In this document: positions 34,496 through 43,436 of the stretch, one piece after another | Layout: each line of letters begins with the position of its first letter | Position numbering within the stretch: position 1 is the first letter of the stretch | Assembly (NCBI GenBank): GCA_002345675.1 | Contig: DDWL01000057.1 | Coordinates: 1 to 64,000, forward strand | Direction: 5' to 3' | Length of the DNA stretch: 64,000 bases | From: Bacteroidales bacterium UBA2287 | GTDB taxonomy: Bacteria > Bacteroidota > Bacteroidia > Bacteroidales > Tenuifilaceae | Notes under the pieces: generated by a model | What the model saw: the letters and a program-made list of their open reading frames with translations, nothing else | Databases searched by the model: none | Told to the model about the DNA's origin: nothing | Made by a program: the position numbers and the translations under genes

Positions 34496-34750
34496 TTATA
34501 AGAATAGAACCAGAGCGCAAACAATAATTGCGAAAAAAGCAACCCCTTCGATAAGAGCAGCAGAAACAACCATGTTTGAACGTATGTCGCCTGCGGCTTC
34601 GGGTTGACGGGCAATAGCTTCAAGCGCAGCAGCTCCTATTCGAGAAATACCTATAGCAGCAGCAAGTGCAACTATTGCAGAACCAAATGATGCTCCGAAT
34701 TTTGCAGAAGCTTCAGCAGAGATTTGAAAAAGTACCATTAATGTTGTCAT
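34496..34750 (-). CDS. atpE: ATP synthase c subunit
   Basis: 84 aa, two membrane helices with the ARQPEA loop between. The ion-binding Glu is in SAALIEGVAFF; it is followed by Gly, not the Ser/Thr of sodium rings, and helix 1 has no Gln at the sodium-ligand position, so a proton-driven ring is expected. Confidence 0.95.
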   Translation of the reverse strand: MTTLMVLFQISAEASAKFGASFGSAIVALAAAIGISRIGAAALEAIARQPEAAGDIRSNMVVSAALIEGVAFFAIIVCALVLFL

Positions 34751-34780
34751 ATTTACTATTTTTAGGGTTAATACTAATAT

Positions 34781-35896
34781 TTAGTGATGTTCGGCGGTTG
34801 CCATTCCTATAAAGAGTGCCGTAAGCATGGTAAACACGTAAGCCTGAATGGCGGCAACAAGTAGTTCGAGCATTGTCATAAAAATAACCAATAAAACGCT
34901 TATTACCGATATTCCATAGCCAAAGTAAACATTTATTGATCCGAATATAAAGATGAGGGAGAAAAGAACAATTGCAATCATGTGACCAGCCAATATGTTG
35001 GCAAACAAACGAACCATTAAAACGAATGGTTTTATAAAAATCCCTGTAATTTCAACTACAGGCATTATGGGTATAGGAACTTTAAGAAACCAGGGTACAC
35101 CTGGTGTGTTTACAATATGTTTCCAGTAATGCTTGTTTGCGCTAATTGTAATAATTCCAAACGAGAAAATGGCTAAAGCCATTGTTACGGCAATGTTGCC
35201 TGTTACGTTTGCTCCTGCAGGAAATATTGGAATAAGACCTAAAAGGTTGTTAATCCATATAAAAAAGAACATGGTTAGCAAAAATGGCATATACGAGCTG
35301 TAATGCTTTTCGCCAATTGAAGGGATTACAATGTCATCGCGAACGAATATAACAATAATTTCGATTAAGTTTTGTATTCCAGTAGGTGCAACATTTGGGT
35401 TTCGCTTGTAGGTTTTTGCAATTGAAATAAACAGCCAAAGCATTATAAAAAGCGAAGTAAGTACTGCAACAACATTTTTCTTCATCGAAAAATCGAGCGG
35501 AAGGGGTGCGCTTTCAACCAGAGTTCCATCGTCGTTTGCTTCGCTAATTTTTCCTTTAAGTTTTCCTTCGGTGTTTAGCCAAAATCCTTTATATGCACTA
35601 TGCCCGTGGTGAAAATTACTCGACATAAAAACGTAAACCTTGCCTCGCAAGCGGCTATAAAGTATAATTGGAAGTGGAACCGATACGTGAGTGTGCCCAA
35701 TGGTGGCTATGTGCCACTCGTGCGAATCGCCAATGTGGTCGAAAATAAATTCACCTGCGTTGAACTTCTTTTTAGGGCTATCGGTATTTTGGTGCTGGGG
35801 CGTAGCGGTAGTGTCGGGAGAGGAAGCAAATGTACTTCCAGCTGCAACGATACAAACGAGTTGAATTAGTAGTATTTGAAATAAGCGTTTAGCCAT
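34781..35896 (-). CDS. atpB: ATP synthase a subunit with long N-terminal domain
   Basis: 371 aa, about 100 longer than the E. coli subunit. It begins with a signal peptide (to about STFAS) and a periplasmic stretch (~25-135) before the membrane helices, a plan I associate with Bacteroidota. The essential Arg is in LMVRLFANILAGHM, and helices ~140-365 form the half-channels. 30 nt before atpE. Confidence 0.94.
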   Translation of the reverse strand: MAKRLFQILLIQLVCIVAAGSTFASSPDTTATPQHQNTDSPKKKFNAGEFIFDHIGDSHEWHIATIGHTHVSVPLPIILYSRLRGKVYVFMSSNFHHGHSAYKGFWLNTEGKLKGKISEANDDGTLVESAPLPLDFSMKKNVVAVLTSLFIMLWLFISIAKTYKRNPNVAPTGIQNLIEIIVIFVRDDIVIPSIGEKHYSSYMPFLLTMFFFIWINNLLGLIPIFPAGANVTGNIAVTMALAIFSFGIITISANKHYWKHIVNTPGVPWFLKVPIPIMPVVEITGIFIKPFVLMVRLFANILAGHMIAIVLFSLIFIFGSINVYFGYGISVISVLLVIFMTMLELLVAAIQAYVFTMLTALFIGMATAEHH

Positions 35897-35950
35897 TTCT
35901 TTTGCGTTTTAGCTAAACTCAAATGTAGAAACTTTTACTTTATGTGATGC

Positions 35951-36349
35951 TTATTTAGAGGTGATTTTCCTCATGTATTTATTTATCTCAATTACCTCTA
36001 ATGCAAGGGATGTAGCATAAAGGGTAAAAAACACAATGATTATGGGTATTGCGCTTTGCTTATTGAAGTAAATAGTTACCGCAAAAACTAAAAAAGAGCC
36101 AAAAAGTTTTACGAGGGTTAACACCATAAAGTTTCTATAAAATTTGGCGAAAGATAAGGCTTGCATTTTTACAAGAGCTCGAAAAACTATGATGTTAAGC
36201 ACTAAGAAGTAACCAAAAATAGCAGGCACCATGTGTGTGTAATGGCTTGGAAAAAAGAATATAAAAAGAAAGGTGCACACAGCACCTAACCCAGTGAATA
36301 ACAAAAGTGTTTTTATAATAAATTTTCGAATTGCTAACTCTTGGTTCAT
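35951..36349 (-). CDS. small membrane protein, AtpI-like
   Basis: 132 aa with four predicted membrane helices (~12-33, 38-60, 68-95, 97-122). No clear family motif, but the position just upstream of the a-subunit is that of AtpI/AtpZ-type assembly proteins, which help insert the c-ring or carry ions. That role is inferred from position. 24 nt after the bactofilin gene. Confidence 0.6.
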   Translation of the reverse strand: MNQELAIRKFIIKTLLLFTGLGAVCTFLFIFFFPSHYTHMVPAIFGYFLVLNIIVFRALVKMQALSFAKFYRNFMVLTLVKLFGSFLVFAVTIYFNKQSAIPIIIVFFTLYATSLALEVIEINKYMRKITSK

Positions 36350-36373
36350 TTCGATTTACATTTGAAATGAAGG

Positions 36374-36781
36374 TTACGCTTTTTTATCGTTTTCGTTGGT
36401 AATGTTGGGTTGCAACTTGTTTGGCGCTTCGTTTTCGCTACTCATATTGCAGTATCCGGTAAACTTACTTCCTGGCTCAATTGCAAGGCGACTGGTGAAA
36501 ATATCGCCCAGAACTTTTGATGAAGACTTAAGGGACAGTAGCTCCGAAACAGTTATTTTGCCATCGATAAAGCCCGACACATCGGAGTTTTTACAGCTAA
36601 TTTCACCTTTAATTTTTCCTGTTTCGCCAATAACTATTTTGCCTTTGGCAACAATGTTTCCAACAAGAACACCATCAATACGAAGATCGCCATTACAGGT
36701 TACGTCTCCATGAATCTCTGTACCTAATCCAATTAGGTTAATGTTGTTGGAAGTGGTTTCGGGTTCGTTATACTTAGCCAT
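36374..36781 (-). CDS. bactofilin
   Basis: 135 aa. The central ~20-115 is a run of short beta-solenoid repeats with evenly spaced Gly and small residues: GTEIHGDVTCNGDLRIDG, LVGNIVAKGKIVIGETG, KIKGEISCKNSDVSGFIDG. Bactofilins polymerise without nucleotide and scaffold cell-shape or cell-wall enzymes at the inner membrane. It heads the ATP synthase transcript, as far as spacing shows. Confidence 0.9.
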   Translation of the reverse strand: MAKYNEPETTSNNINLIGLGTEIHGDVTCNGDLRIDGVLVGNIVAKGKIVIGETGKIKGEISCKNSDVSGFIDGKITVSELLSLKSSSKVLGDIFTSRLAIEPGSKFTGYCNMSSENEAPNKLQPNITNENDKKA

Positions 36782-36824
36782 TGTAAATCAGTTTTTTAAA
36801 TTGAAACATAAATTAATAGAAAGG

Positions 36825-36856
36825 CAAAAATATAAAATTGAAGCAACAAATAGCAA
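36825..36856 (-). promoter_or_regulatory. promoter TTG-N21-TATTTTTG for bactofilin/atp operon
   Basis: Minus-strand -7 box TATTTTTG at 36825-36832 and a possible -33 TTG at 36854-36856. The leader to the bactofilin ATG (36781) would be about 37 nt. Confidence 0.5.
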
Positions 36857-36879
36857 CTAAATATCATAAAAAGCACATT

Positions 36880-37590
36880 CTAATCATTTTTGTCGGATAA
36901 CAAACTGGGCGTAGTGCAATTTTGCTGGGAGGGCTCGGTGTTTGGTTCGTCGGGTAAAAATGGGTCGTTGTCGCTATCGTCTTCAAGTTCCCAGTTATAT
37001 ACTTTACGTTTAGGCCCTTCGTGCCTATAGGCTATTGCGCAAGCCAGCCCAGCTGCTCCGCCAAACAAATGCCCTTCCCACGATATTGCTGGCCAAATTG
37101 GCAAAACGCCCCAAATCATTCCTCCGTAAAGAAATATTACAATAAACGAAATGGCAGCAAGCCGGGTATCGCGCCTAATAGCACCGCTAACAAAAAGAAA
37201 GGCTGCAAGCCCATAAACCAAACCGCTGGCTCCAATATGGTAACTTGGTCGCCCTCCAATCCACACACAAACTCCGCTTATTATCCATATAATTAAAAAC
37301 ACCCTGTAGCTAAGCGAACGGTAAAAAAAAATGGTTCCAGTACCTAAAACGAGTAGCGGAACGCTGTTGGCCATTAGGTGCTTTAAATCGCCATGCAGAA
37401 ATGGAGTAAGAATAATTCCAACTAGTCCACTAAGCTTACGCGGGTAAATTCCAAGGCTCGAAAACTGAACATCGAGGGATATTTCGATAATTTTAACGAG
37501 CCAAATTGCTAAAAGAAAGCTTACTGGAAGAATTAGGCTGTAGCGAAATATCTTTTTATCATTGCTCGAAACCTCTTGTGAACTTTGCAT
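36880..37590 (-). CDS. rhomboid intramembrane serine protease
   Basis: 236 aa. Six or so membrane helices; catalytic Ser in GASGLVYG and catalytic His in SWEGHLFGGAAG, the rhomboid dyad. Rhomboids cut transmembrane helices within the membrane. The C-terminal ~45 residues are an acidic, Pro/Ser-rich cytoplasmic tail. Substrate unknown. 18 nt after the propeller gene stop, so the two are likely co-transcribed. Confidence 0.9.
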   Translation of the reverse strand: MQSSQEVSSNDKKIFRYSLILPVSFLLAIWLVKIIEISLDVQFSSLGIYPRKLSGLVGIILTPFLHGDLKHLMANSVPLLVLGTGTIFFYRSLSYRVFLIIWIISGVCVWIGGRPSYHIGASGLVYGLAAFLFVSGAIRRDTRLAAISFIVIFLYGGMIWGVLPIWPAISWEGHLFGGAAGLACAIAYRHEGPKRKVYNWELEDDSDNDPFLPDEPNTEPSQQNCTTPSLLSDKND

Positions 37591-37608
37591 TACTTGAAAT
37601 GTTAAGTT

Positions 37609-38754
37609 TTAGAACTCCGTAAGTTTTTTAATACACTCGTTGGTGGGCTCAATAATAAAAAGCCCTTCGAACGACGAAACCCAAATTCGTTCCTTCGAGT
37701 CGACAAAGAATGCAATTACCCTTTCGGCCGGTAAAAGCTTTGTATTGCTTACTTTAAGCCAATCTTTTCCATTGAAAATGGTAATTCCTTTGGCTCTTCC
37801 CGACGAGAGAGACCCGCCAAACCATACATTCCCGTTTAAATCCGACACAATTGCTTCGACACAAGGTTTTGCTAAGTACCCTGGGTAATCGAAGGTTTCC
37901 CAGTTTGTTCCGTTGAATAAAGAAACCCCTCCGCGATTTCGCTGAGAACAGCTTCCAACCCACAATTTTCCCTTTTCACCCTGATGAAAAGTACTGGTTG
38001 AGTTGTCGATAAGCCCATGGCGACCCGAAAAGGTATCCCAAAGTTGTCCGTTGTAAACGCTAACACCATCTGCCCCATAACGCGAACCTGCCCAAACGTA
38101 CCCTTTACTATCGGAAAAAAGGGAAGTTGCGCTTCGAATAATTCGCGTTCCTGTGTCGGGTACATACAAAACACCTTCGGAGAACCAGACAATTCCTCCT
38201 TCGGTGGCAATCCATGTAATAGCCCTAAAGTCTTGTAGAATTGAAGTTACAACATTACTGGGCAGTCCATCGAACGTAGTTGTTTTGCTCCAAACGCCCC
38301 TGTTGTTTTTTATTAGCCCGCTGGCAGTACCAATCCATATTTCGCGACGGTTAACCACCGACATGCAATTAATAAAAGGGTCAAATAGCCGAAATGGAAT
38401 ACGAAGCGTGTCGACTCCCATTTGCGAAATTAGCGCTAAGGTCATGCGCCCACTTTTATCGAGAACGCTTCCGCCAAAAATTATGCTACCATCGGTAAGT
38501 TTAATTGAGCTGTGGTACGAGCCACTCGGAATGCTGTCGGCACCCGAAATTATGGTTAAGTTACTGTTGCTATAAATACCCAGCGCACCCGAAACATCGC
38601 CATTGCTAAGGCCAACCCAAACGCTTCCTGCTTTATCTTCTTGAAAAGAAAAGGCGTAAAGCCCTGTTGGCACTTCGACTTGGCGAACCAATTGCTGCGG
38701 AACGGCCAGCAAGCAGGTAAAAATTAGCATAATGGTTACTAAAAGTCGCTTCAT
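37609..38754 (-). CDS. secreted two-component-type propeller protein
   Basis: 381 aa from the ATG at 38754, where a normal signal peptide begins (MKRLLVTIMLIFTCLLAVPQQ); the frame is open 18 codons further. Repeats of the Reg_prop style follow: ASGLIKNNRGVW, ITWIATEGGIVWFS, GYVWAGS, GKLWVGSCSQ, GNVWFGGS and RIWVSSFEGL. Hybrid two-component sensors carry the same propellers, but here no membrane helix or kinase is attached, so it is a free periplasmic or surface sensor/binding protein. Downstream of a SpoIIE gene and upstream of rhomboid. Confidence 0.75.
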   Translation of the reverse strand: MKRLLVTIMLIFTCLLAVPQQLVRQVEVPTGLYAFSFQEDKAGSVWVGLSNGDVSGALGIYSNSNLTIISGADSIPSGSYHSSIKLTDGSIIFGGSVLDKSGRMTLALISQMGVDTLRIPFRLFDPFINCMSVVNRREIWIGTASGLIKNNRGVWSKTTTFDGLPSNVVTSILQDFRAITWIATEGGIVWFSEGVLYVPDTGTRIIRSATSLFSDSKGYVWAGSRYGADGVSVYNGQLWDTFSGRHGLIDNSTSTFHQGEKGKLWVGSCSQRNRGGVSLFNGTNWETFDYPGYLAKPCVEAIVSDLNGNVWFGGSLSSGRAKGITIFNGKDWLKVSNTKLLPAERVIAFFVDSKERIWVSSFEGLFIIEPTNECIKKLTEF

Positions 38755-38870
38755 GGTGTTTATGGGTATGCCAAGACTTTTTGTATTAGCATTAAAAATC
38801 CGGAACAAAACTATTTACTACAAATTTTAATTTGCAGGCAAAATACAAAAAAGGGATGAGAATAGGGAAA

Positions 38871-40877
38871 TTAAACTAGCAAACCTAGTACCAAAACATC
38901 GTCGACCTGTTCGCCATCTTTTTTCCACTGGCTAAAGGCTCTGTTAAGTTCGGCTTTTTGAAGTTTGCCATCGGTTGGACTAAGTTGCGAAAGCGTTTGA
39001 AAAAATTGTTTTTTCAGAAACTTACCGCCTTGTTCGCCGCCAAACTGGTCGGTAAAGCCGTCGGTGAAAAGGTAAACCCAGTCGTTGGGTTGAAGCTGAA
39101 ATTCCTTTTGCTCGAACGATTTTTGGTAAATTTTCTTCGAAATGCCAATCGAAATTGGGGATGGTTTAATTTCGATAATTGTGTTGTTTCGGCAAATAGT
39201 AAGGGGAATGAGTGCCCCCGAGTAGCTTACAATTTTCGTTTTCTTGTCGAAGCAGCAAATGGCAATGTCCATCGAATCCTTAAGAACCATTACCTCCTCG
39301 TCTTTGTGTAGTTTTATGGGGAGTTCGTTATTTAGGTAGTCGAGAATTTGCGAAGGTTCGAGTATGTTTAGCTGATTTATTGCTTGGTTTAGCATGTCGA
39401 GACCAATAATGCTCATAAAAGCGCCTGGAACACCATGCCCAGTACAATCGGCTACGGCAACATAAAGTTTATTGCCCCGGTCAACAATCCAGTAAAAATC
39501 GCCGCTTACAAAATCCTTTGGTTTATACAAACAAAAAATGTCGGAAACAAATGGTTTGGCAATTGAAAGTGAGGGTAAAATTGCATCCTGAATTCGCTCG
39601 GCATACCGAATACTGTCGGTAATTTTCTCAATGTAGCCTTCAATAACCCCATAGGCGTCTTCTAAATTCTTGTTTTTTTGCTCAATATTAAAACGCTGCT
39701 TCGATATTTCGTCGTTTTGCTGTTGAAGCTGCTTGTTCTTTTCCTTTCGGTGCCTAAGAGAAGATAGCACAATAAATACCGACACAATTAGCAGCGCAAT
39801 AATAACTAAAAGTGCAACGCTTATGGTTCGTGCACGAACAAGCTTGAGTTCCTTTATTTCAATTTCCGATTCCTTTTTTTGCTTTTCGTACTGATACTCG
39901 AGAAAGAATAGTTTTTCGGATAGCTGCTGATTAAAAAGCGTGTCGTTGTAGCTTATTATACTCTCAAGGTTTCCGGCTGCTTGCTGGTAGCGTTCCTTAA
40001 CTTTTGCAACCTGAGTTATAACCTTAAGGGCGTCGCGAATTGTAAGCTTTGCGCCAATTTCCTGAGCAATGTCGTGAGCCATTTCGGCATACTTAATTGC
40101 CACATCAACTTCTTTTGTTTTTAGGAAAAGTTCGGCTTTTCGAACCAGAATATTTGCGTATAAGTCCTTGTCGGACTCCTTGTTTACTATTTGTTGCGAC
40201 TCGTTGTAGTTTTTAATGGCGAGAAAGTAATCGCCCTGTTCAAAGTATATGTCGCCAATGTACTTGTAGCAAACCGCAAGGCCTGGGGTAAAGTTAATAT
40301 CGCTCCTAATTGCAAGCGATGTATTGAATTCGATATAAGCACTATCGTAATTTTTAAGTAAAAGCTTTGCTCTTCCTAAGTTTAAGTGAACATACGAGAG
40401 CATCAGCTTATTATCGACACTTTTAGCTATAACTAATGCTTTGTTAAGGTTTTCGATGGCATTGTTGTAGTACTCTTGGTAAATGTGAAGATTTGCGATG
40501 TTAATGTATGCAAATCCTTCCTGCTCGGTTATGTTGTGCTTTTTGGCTAGTTCGAGTCCTAAGTAGTAGTAGTCGGTCGATTTGGAGTAGTTTCCAGTTA
40601 TTCGATACGCAACTCCAACAAAGCTGTGAACTTTAACAAGATTTGGGTAATCTTTAAATTTTTGGGCAAGTTCAATTGCTTCGAGCCCATACTCAATTGA
40701 TTTGTTGGGCTGCGAGTTACGACATTCCCAGCAAAGTTTGGTAAGCACTTCGATTCGCGAAGAGTCGTTTGCTCTATTAAGAACCGATTGAAGTGAGTCG
40801 ACTTTTGGGTCACTTGAGGCATTTCCTAAAAATGGAGCCACTAGGAGTGCTAATAAAACAATAATAATTTTATGCAT
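38871..40877 (-). CDS. TPR-SpoIIE protein phosphatase, copy 1
   Basis: 668 aa. Signal-like N-terminus, periplasmic TPR repeats (~60-330), one membrane helix (~351-374), a cytoplasmic coiled coil (~375-420), then a PP2C-type SpoIIE domain (~450-668) with DFVSGDFYW, ADCTGHGVPGAFMS and QVDDVLVLG metal-binding motifs. It should sense something through the TPRs and dephosphorylate a Ser/Thr-phosphorylated target, commonly an anti-sigma-factor antagonist. No such partner gene is next to it. Paralogue at 41032-43254. Confidence 0.88.
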   Translation of the reverse strand: MHKIIIVLLALLVAPFLGNASSDPKVDSLQSVLNRANDSSRIEVLTKLCWECRNSQPNKSIEYGLEAIELAQKFKDYPNLVKVHSFVGVAYRITGNYSKSTDYYYLGLELAKKHNITEQEGFAYINIANLHIYQEYYNNAIENLNKALVIAKSVDNKLMLSYVHLNLGRAKLLLKNYDSAYIEFNTSLAIRSDINFTPGLAVCYKYIGDIYFEQGDYFLAIKNYNESQQIVNKESDKDLYANILVRKAELFLKTKEVDVAIKYAEMAHDIAQEIGAKLTIRDALKVITQVAKVKERYQQAAGNLESIISYNDTLFNQQLSEKLFFLEYQYEKQKKESEIEIKELKLVRARTISVALLVIIALLIVSVFIVLSSLRHRKEKNKQLQQQNDEISKQRFNIEQKNKNLEDAYGVIEGYIEKITDSIRYAERIQDAILPSLSIAKPFVSDIFCLYKPKDFVSGDFYWIVDRGNKLYVAVADCTGHGVPGAFMSIIGLDMLNQAINQLNILEPSQILDYLNNELPIKLHKDEEVMVLKDSMDIAICCFDKKTKIVSYSGALIPLTICRNNTIIEIKPSPISIGISKKIYQKSFEQKEFQLQPNDWVYLFTDGFTDQFGGEQGGKFLKKQFFQTLSQLSPTDGKLQKAELNRAFSQWKKDGEQVDDVLVLGLLV

Positions 40878-40905
40878 AAATAATGAAACCGCTATTAGGT
40901 TTACA

Positions 40906-40938
40906 CAAAACTACAATTACTTGCAGAATAAAAATCAA
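40906..40938 (-). promoter_or_regulatory. promoter TTG-N22-TAGTTTTG for SpoIIE copy 1
   Basis: Minus-strand -7 box TAGTTTTG at 40906-40913 and a TTG at 40936-40938. Leader of about 22 nt to the ATG at 40877. Confidence 0.5.
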
Positions 40939-41031
40939 TTTTCGTGGAATAAAGCTATAGGATTTATTAAACGGAACGAAAAATAACATAAAACCCTATT
41001 AAAGTGGGAATTTTATGGAATTGCTATTTAG

Positions 41032-43254
41032 CTACATAACCTTTAGCCCCATTACCAAAACATCATCAATTTGCTCAAGGTTTCCCTTCCATTGAATAAA
41101 TGCTCGGTGCAACTCGTCGTGCTGCTTTTTACCTGTAAACGGGCTAACGCTGGTTAGCGTTGAATAGAGTCGTTTACGCAAAAATTTGGTCCCATCCCCA
41201 TTTCCAAACTGATCGGTAAAACCATCGGAGTAAAGGTAAATCCAGTCGTTGGGTTGAAGTTGAATAGCCTTTTGCTCAAACTTCTTACTGTAAACAGATG
41301 CAGAGATTCCAATAGAAATTGGTGATGCCTTGTGCTCAATTACCTCGCCATTTCTAATAATCATAACAGGAATTAGGGCTCCCGAATAGTGAAGAATTTG
41401 AGTTTTTTTGTCGAAGCGACAGATGGCTATGTCCATACTGTCCTTAAGAACTGCCTCTTCGTCGTCTTTTCGAAGCTTCTTTCTAATTTCAATATTTAAA
41501 AAGTCTAAAATATCGGCTGGCTCGGTAATGTGCTGTTGAATAACGGCTTGATTTAGTATATCTAAACCAATAATGCTCATAAAAGCACCAGGAACGCCGT
41601 GCCCAGTACAGTCGGCTGCTGCAATAAAAATGGAATCGTCCATTGGAATCATCCAGTAGAAATCGCCGCTAACAAAATCTTTTGGTAGGTATAAGCAGAA
41701 TGAATCGCTAAAATAGGGTATTGTCGTGTCGATTGGGGTTAAAATTGCCTTTTGAATTCGCTGGGCATACCGAATATTGTCGGTTATTTTGCCAATATAC
41801 GATTCGATAACACTATACGCCTCTTCGAGGTTTTTGTTTTTTTGAGAAATATTATTTCGCTGAATGTTAATCTCTTCGTTTTTCTTAAGTATTTCGTCTT
41901 GCTGTTGATTTAGCCTTTTATTGCTTTTTTCAATTTCCTCTTTCTGCTTTAGCAGTTCGATATTTGCTTTTCGCTTCACTTTTAGAGCAAGATAAATTGC
42001 AATAACAGCAAAAACAGAGAACAAGAAACCAGTAAGGTAAGCAACTTGAATTATTCTTTGCCTTGCAATTTCCTTTTGCGAAAACTCCTGCGATTTTTTT
42101 AGAAGTTCGATTTCCTGCTGTTTTTTTTGGGTTTTATACATAACCTCAATAATAGCAATGGCTCTCGAAGTCTTTAGGTTTAATACCATATCCTTATATT
42201 CAACCGACTTTTGAAAGGTGCTAAGCGCGAGGTTCGAATTTCCTGTTTTTTTGTACACTTCCGACAATGCTTCGTAGCCCCAATGGCAATGGGTTGTCGA
42301 TCCAATCTCGTGTGCTATAGCTAAGCCTTTCTTTAGGTGCTCTTCGGCTTCGGTATAACGTTTTAACGCCAACAAAGCTTTGCCAAGGTTTATGTAGCTG
42401 TCGGCAATGAACTTTTTATCGCCTAACTTTTTGTCGATTTTAAGGGCTTCGGAAAATAAATTGTATGCTTCGTTCGCCTGCCCATAAATCAACTTAATTT
42501 TGCCAATGGCATTGTACGAAATTCCTATTCCCTTTTGGCTGTTAATGGCTTTGTTGGCATCGAGCGATTTTGTGTAATAGTAAAGTGCACTATCGGGAAC
42601 CGAAAGAAACTCGTAAACTTCACCTATATTGTTTAGGTTAATGGCAGTACCAAGCTTGTTGCCCATTAGCTCCGAGAGGGCTAATCCCTTACGAAAGTAT
42701 ACGATAGCTTCGGTATACATTCCGCTAAGAGAGTATATGTTGCCAAGACTGTTTACCGAAACCGATATATTGTAGTTGTCGTGTATTTCCTCAGCTATTT
42801 TTAAAGCATCAATATGGTACTGAGTAGCAATAGCCTGTTTATCCATTCGACGATAAACAACGCCAATATTATTTAACGATGAAGCTTGAAGCGTTTTGTC
42901 ATTGGCTTGCTGTGCATAATTTAGCGCAATTGAGTGCGATTCGATTGCTTTTTCGTAGTTCGACGCATTACGAAACAGAACACCATACGAACCATATATT
43001 TTTGAAAGCGCTAACAGGTTTGAGTCCTTTGCAGCAATTTCGTTAGCACGCTTAAGGGTTTCAATACATTTGTCGAAGCTTCGAGTGTCGCGATTTTGCA
43101 AACCCGAAAGCTCAATTAATAGGCTTAGCTCGTCCTGCTCGTTTATTGCGTTGCTAAGAAGAACAGTGAGGCTATCGATCTTTAGGCTCGATTGCGAAAA
43201 CAGGCTTAACGAAAACGATAAAGCAATAAAAAGTAAAATTGTGTAGGTTTTCAT
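41032..43254 (-). CDS. TPR-SpoIIE protein phosphatase, copy 2
   Basis: 740 aa. Signal peptide (to LFSQ), about eight periplasmic TPR units (~45-350; for example LNNIGVVYRRMDKQAIATQYH), one membrane helix (~400-424), a coiled coil (~425-480), and a SpoIIE PP2C domain (~525-740) with DFVSGDFYW, ADCTGHGVPGAFMS and QIDDVLVMG. More TPRs than copy 1 but a closely similar phosphatase domain, so the pair arose by duplication and may share a target while sensing different inputs. 154 nt separate them, enough for separate promoters. Confidence 0.88.
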   Translation of the reverse strand: MKTYTILLFIALSFSLSLFSQSSLKIDSLTVLLSNAINEQDELSLLIELSGLQNRDTRSFDKCIETLKRANEIAAKDSNLLALSKIYGSYGVLFRNASNYEKAIESHSIALNYAQQANDKTLQASSLNNIGVVYRRMDKQAIATQYHIDALKIAEEIHDNYNISVSVNSLGNIYSLSGMYTEAIVYFRKGLALSELMGNKLGTAINLNNIGEVYEFLSVPDSALYYYTKSLDANKAINSQKGIGISYNAIGKIKLIYGQANEAYNLFSEALKIDKKLGDKKFIADSYINLGKALLALKRYTEAEEHLKKGLAIAHEIGSTTHCHWGYEALSEVYKKTGNSNLALSTFQKSVEYKDMVLNLKTSRAIAIIEVMYKTQKKQQEIELLKKSQEFSQKEIARQRIIQVAYLTGFLFSVFAVIAIYLALKVKRKANIELLKQKEEIEKSNKRLNQQQDEILKKNEEINIQRNNISQKNKNLEEAYSVIESYIGKITDNIRYAQRIQKAILTPIDTTIPYFSDSFCLYLPKDFVSGDFYWMIPMDDSIFIAAADCTGHGVPGAFMSIIGLDILNQAVIQQHITEPADILDFLNIEIRKKLRKDDEEAVLKDSMDIAICRFDKKTQILHYSGALIPVMIIRNGEVIEHKASPISIGISASVYSKKFEQKAIQLQPNDWIYLYSDGFTDQFGNGDGTKFLRKRLYSTLTSVSPFTGKKQHDELHRAFIQWKGNLEQIDDVLVMGLKVM

Positions 43255-43390
43255 TTGGATAGTAACATTTTACAGGCCCGTAAAGTTAATAAAAAGATAT
43301 AATTGAACGGCTTGTTAAAAAACTACAGTAACCAAATAGAATTTTTCAATAACAATAAACAACTGCTGAAGGTTTTAAATATTTGCTTTT

Positions 43391-43408
43391 TAGTATGTTT
43401 GCATACTA
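43391..43408 (+). promoter_or_regulatory. -7 box inside a perfect dyad upstream of AsmA-like gene
   Basis: TATGTTTG (43394-43401) lies within TAGTATG-TTTG-CATACTA (43391-43408), a 7-bp perfect inverted repeat. A regulator bound here would cover the promoter. The leader to the ATG at 43437 is about 29 nt. Confidence 0.45.
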
Positions 43409-43436
43409 TTAGTGCCTTAAACGCTGTTTTATTGAA

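Noticed and set aside
34496..34750. Sodium-type ATP synthase c-ring
   Set aside because: The ion-binding Glu is followed by Gly and helix 1 lacks the Gln ligand; proton type is more likely.
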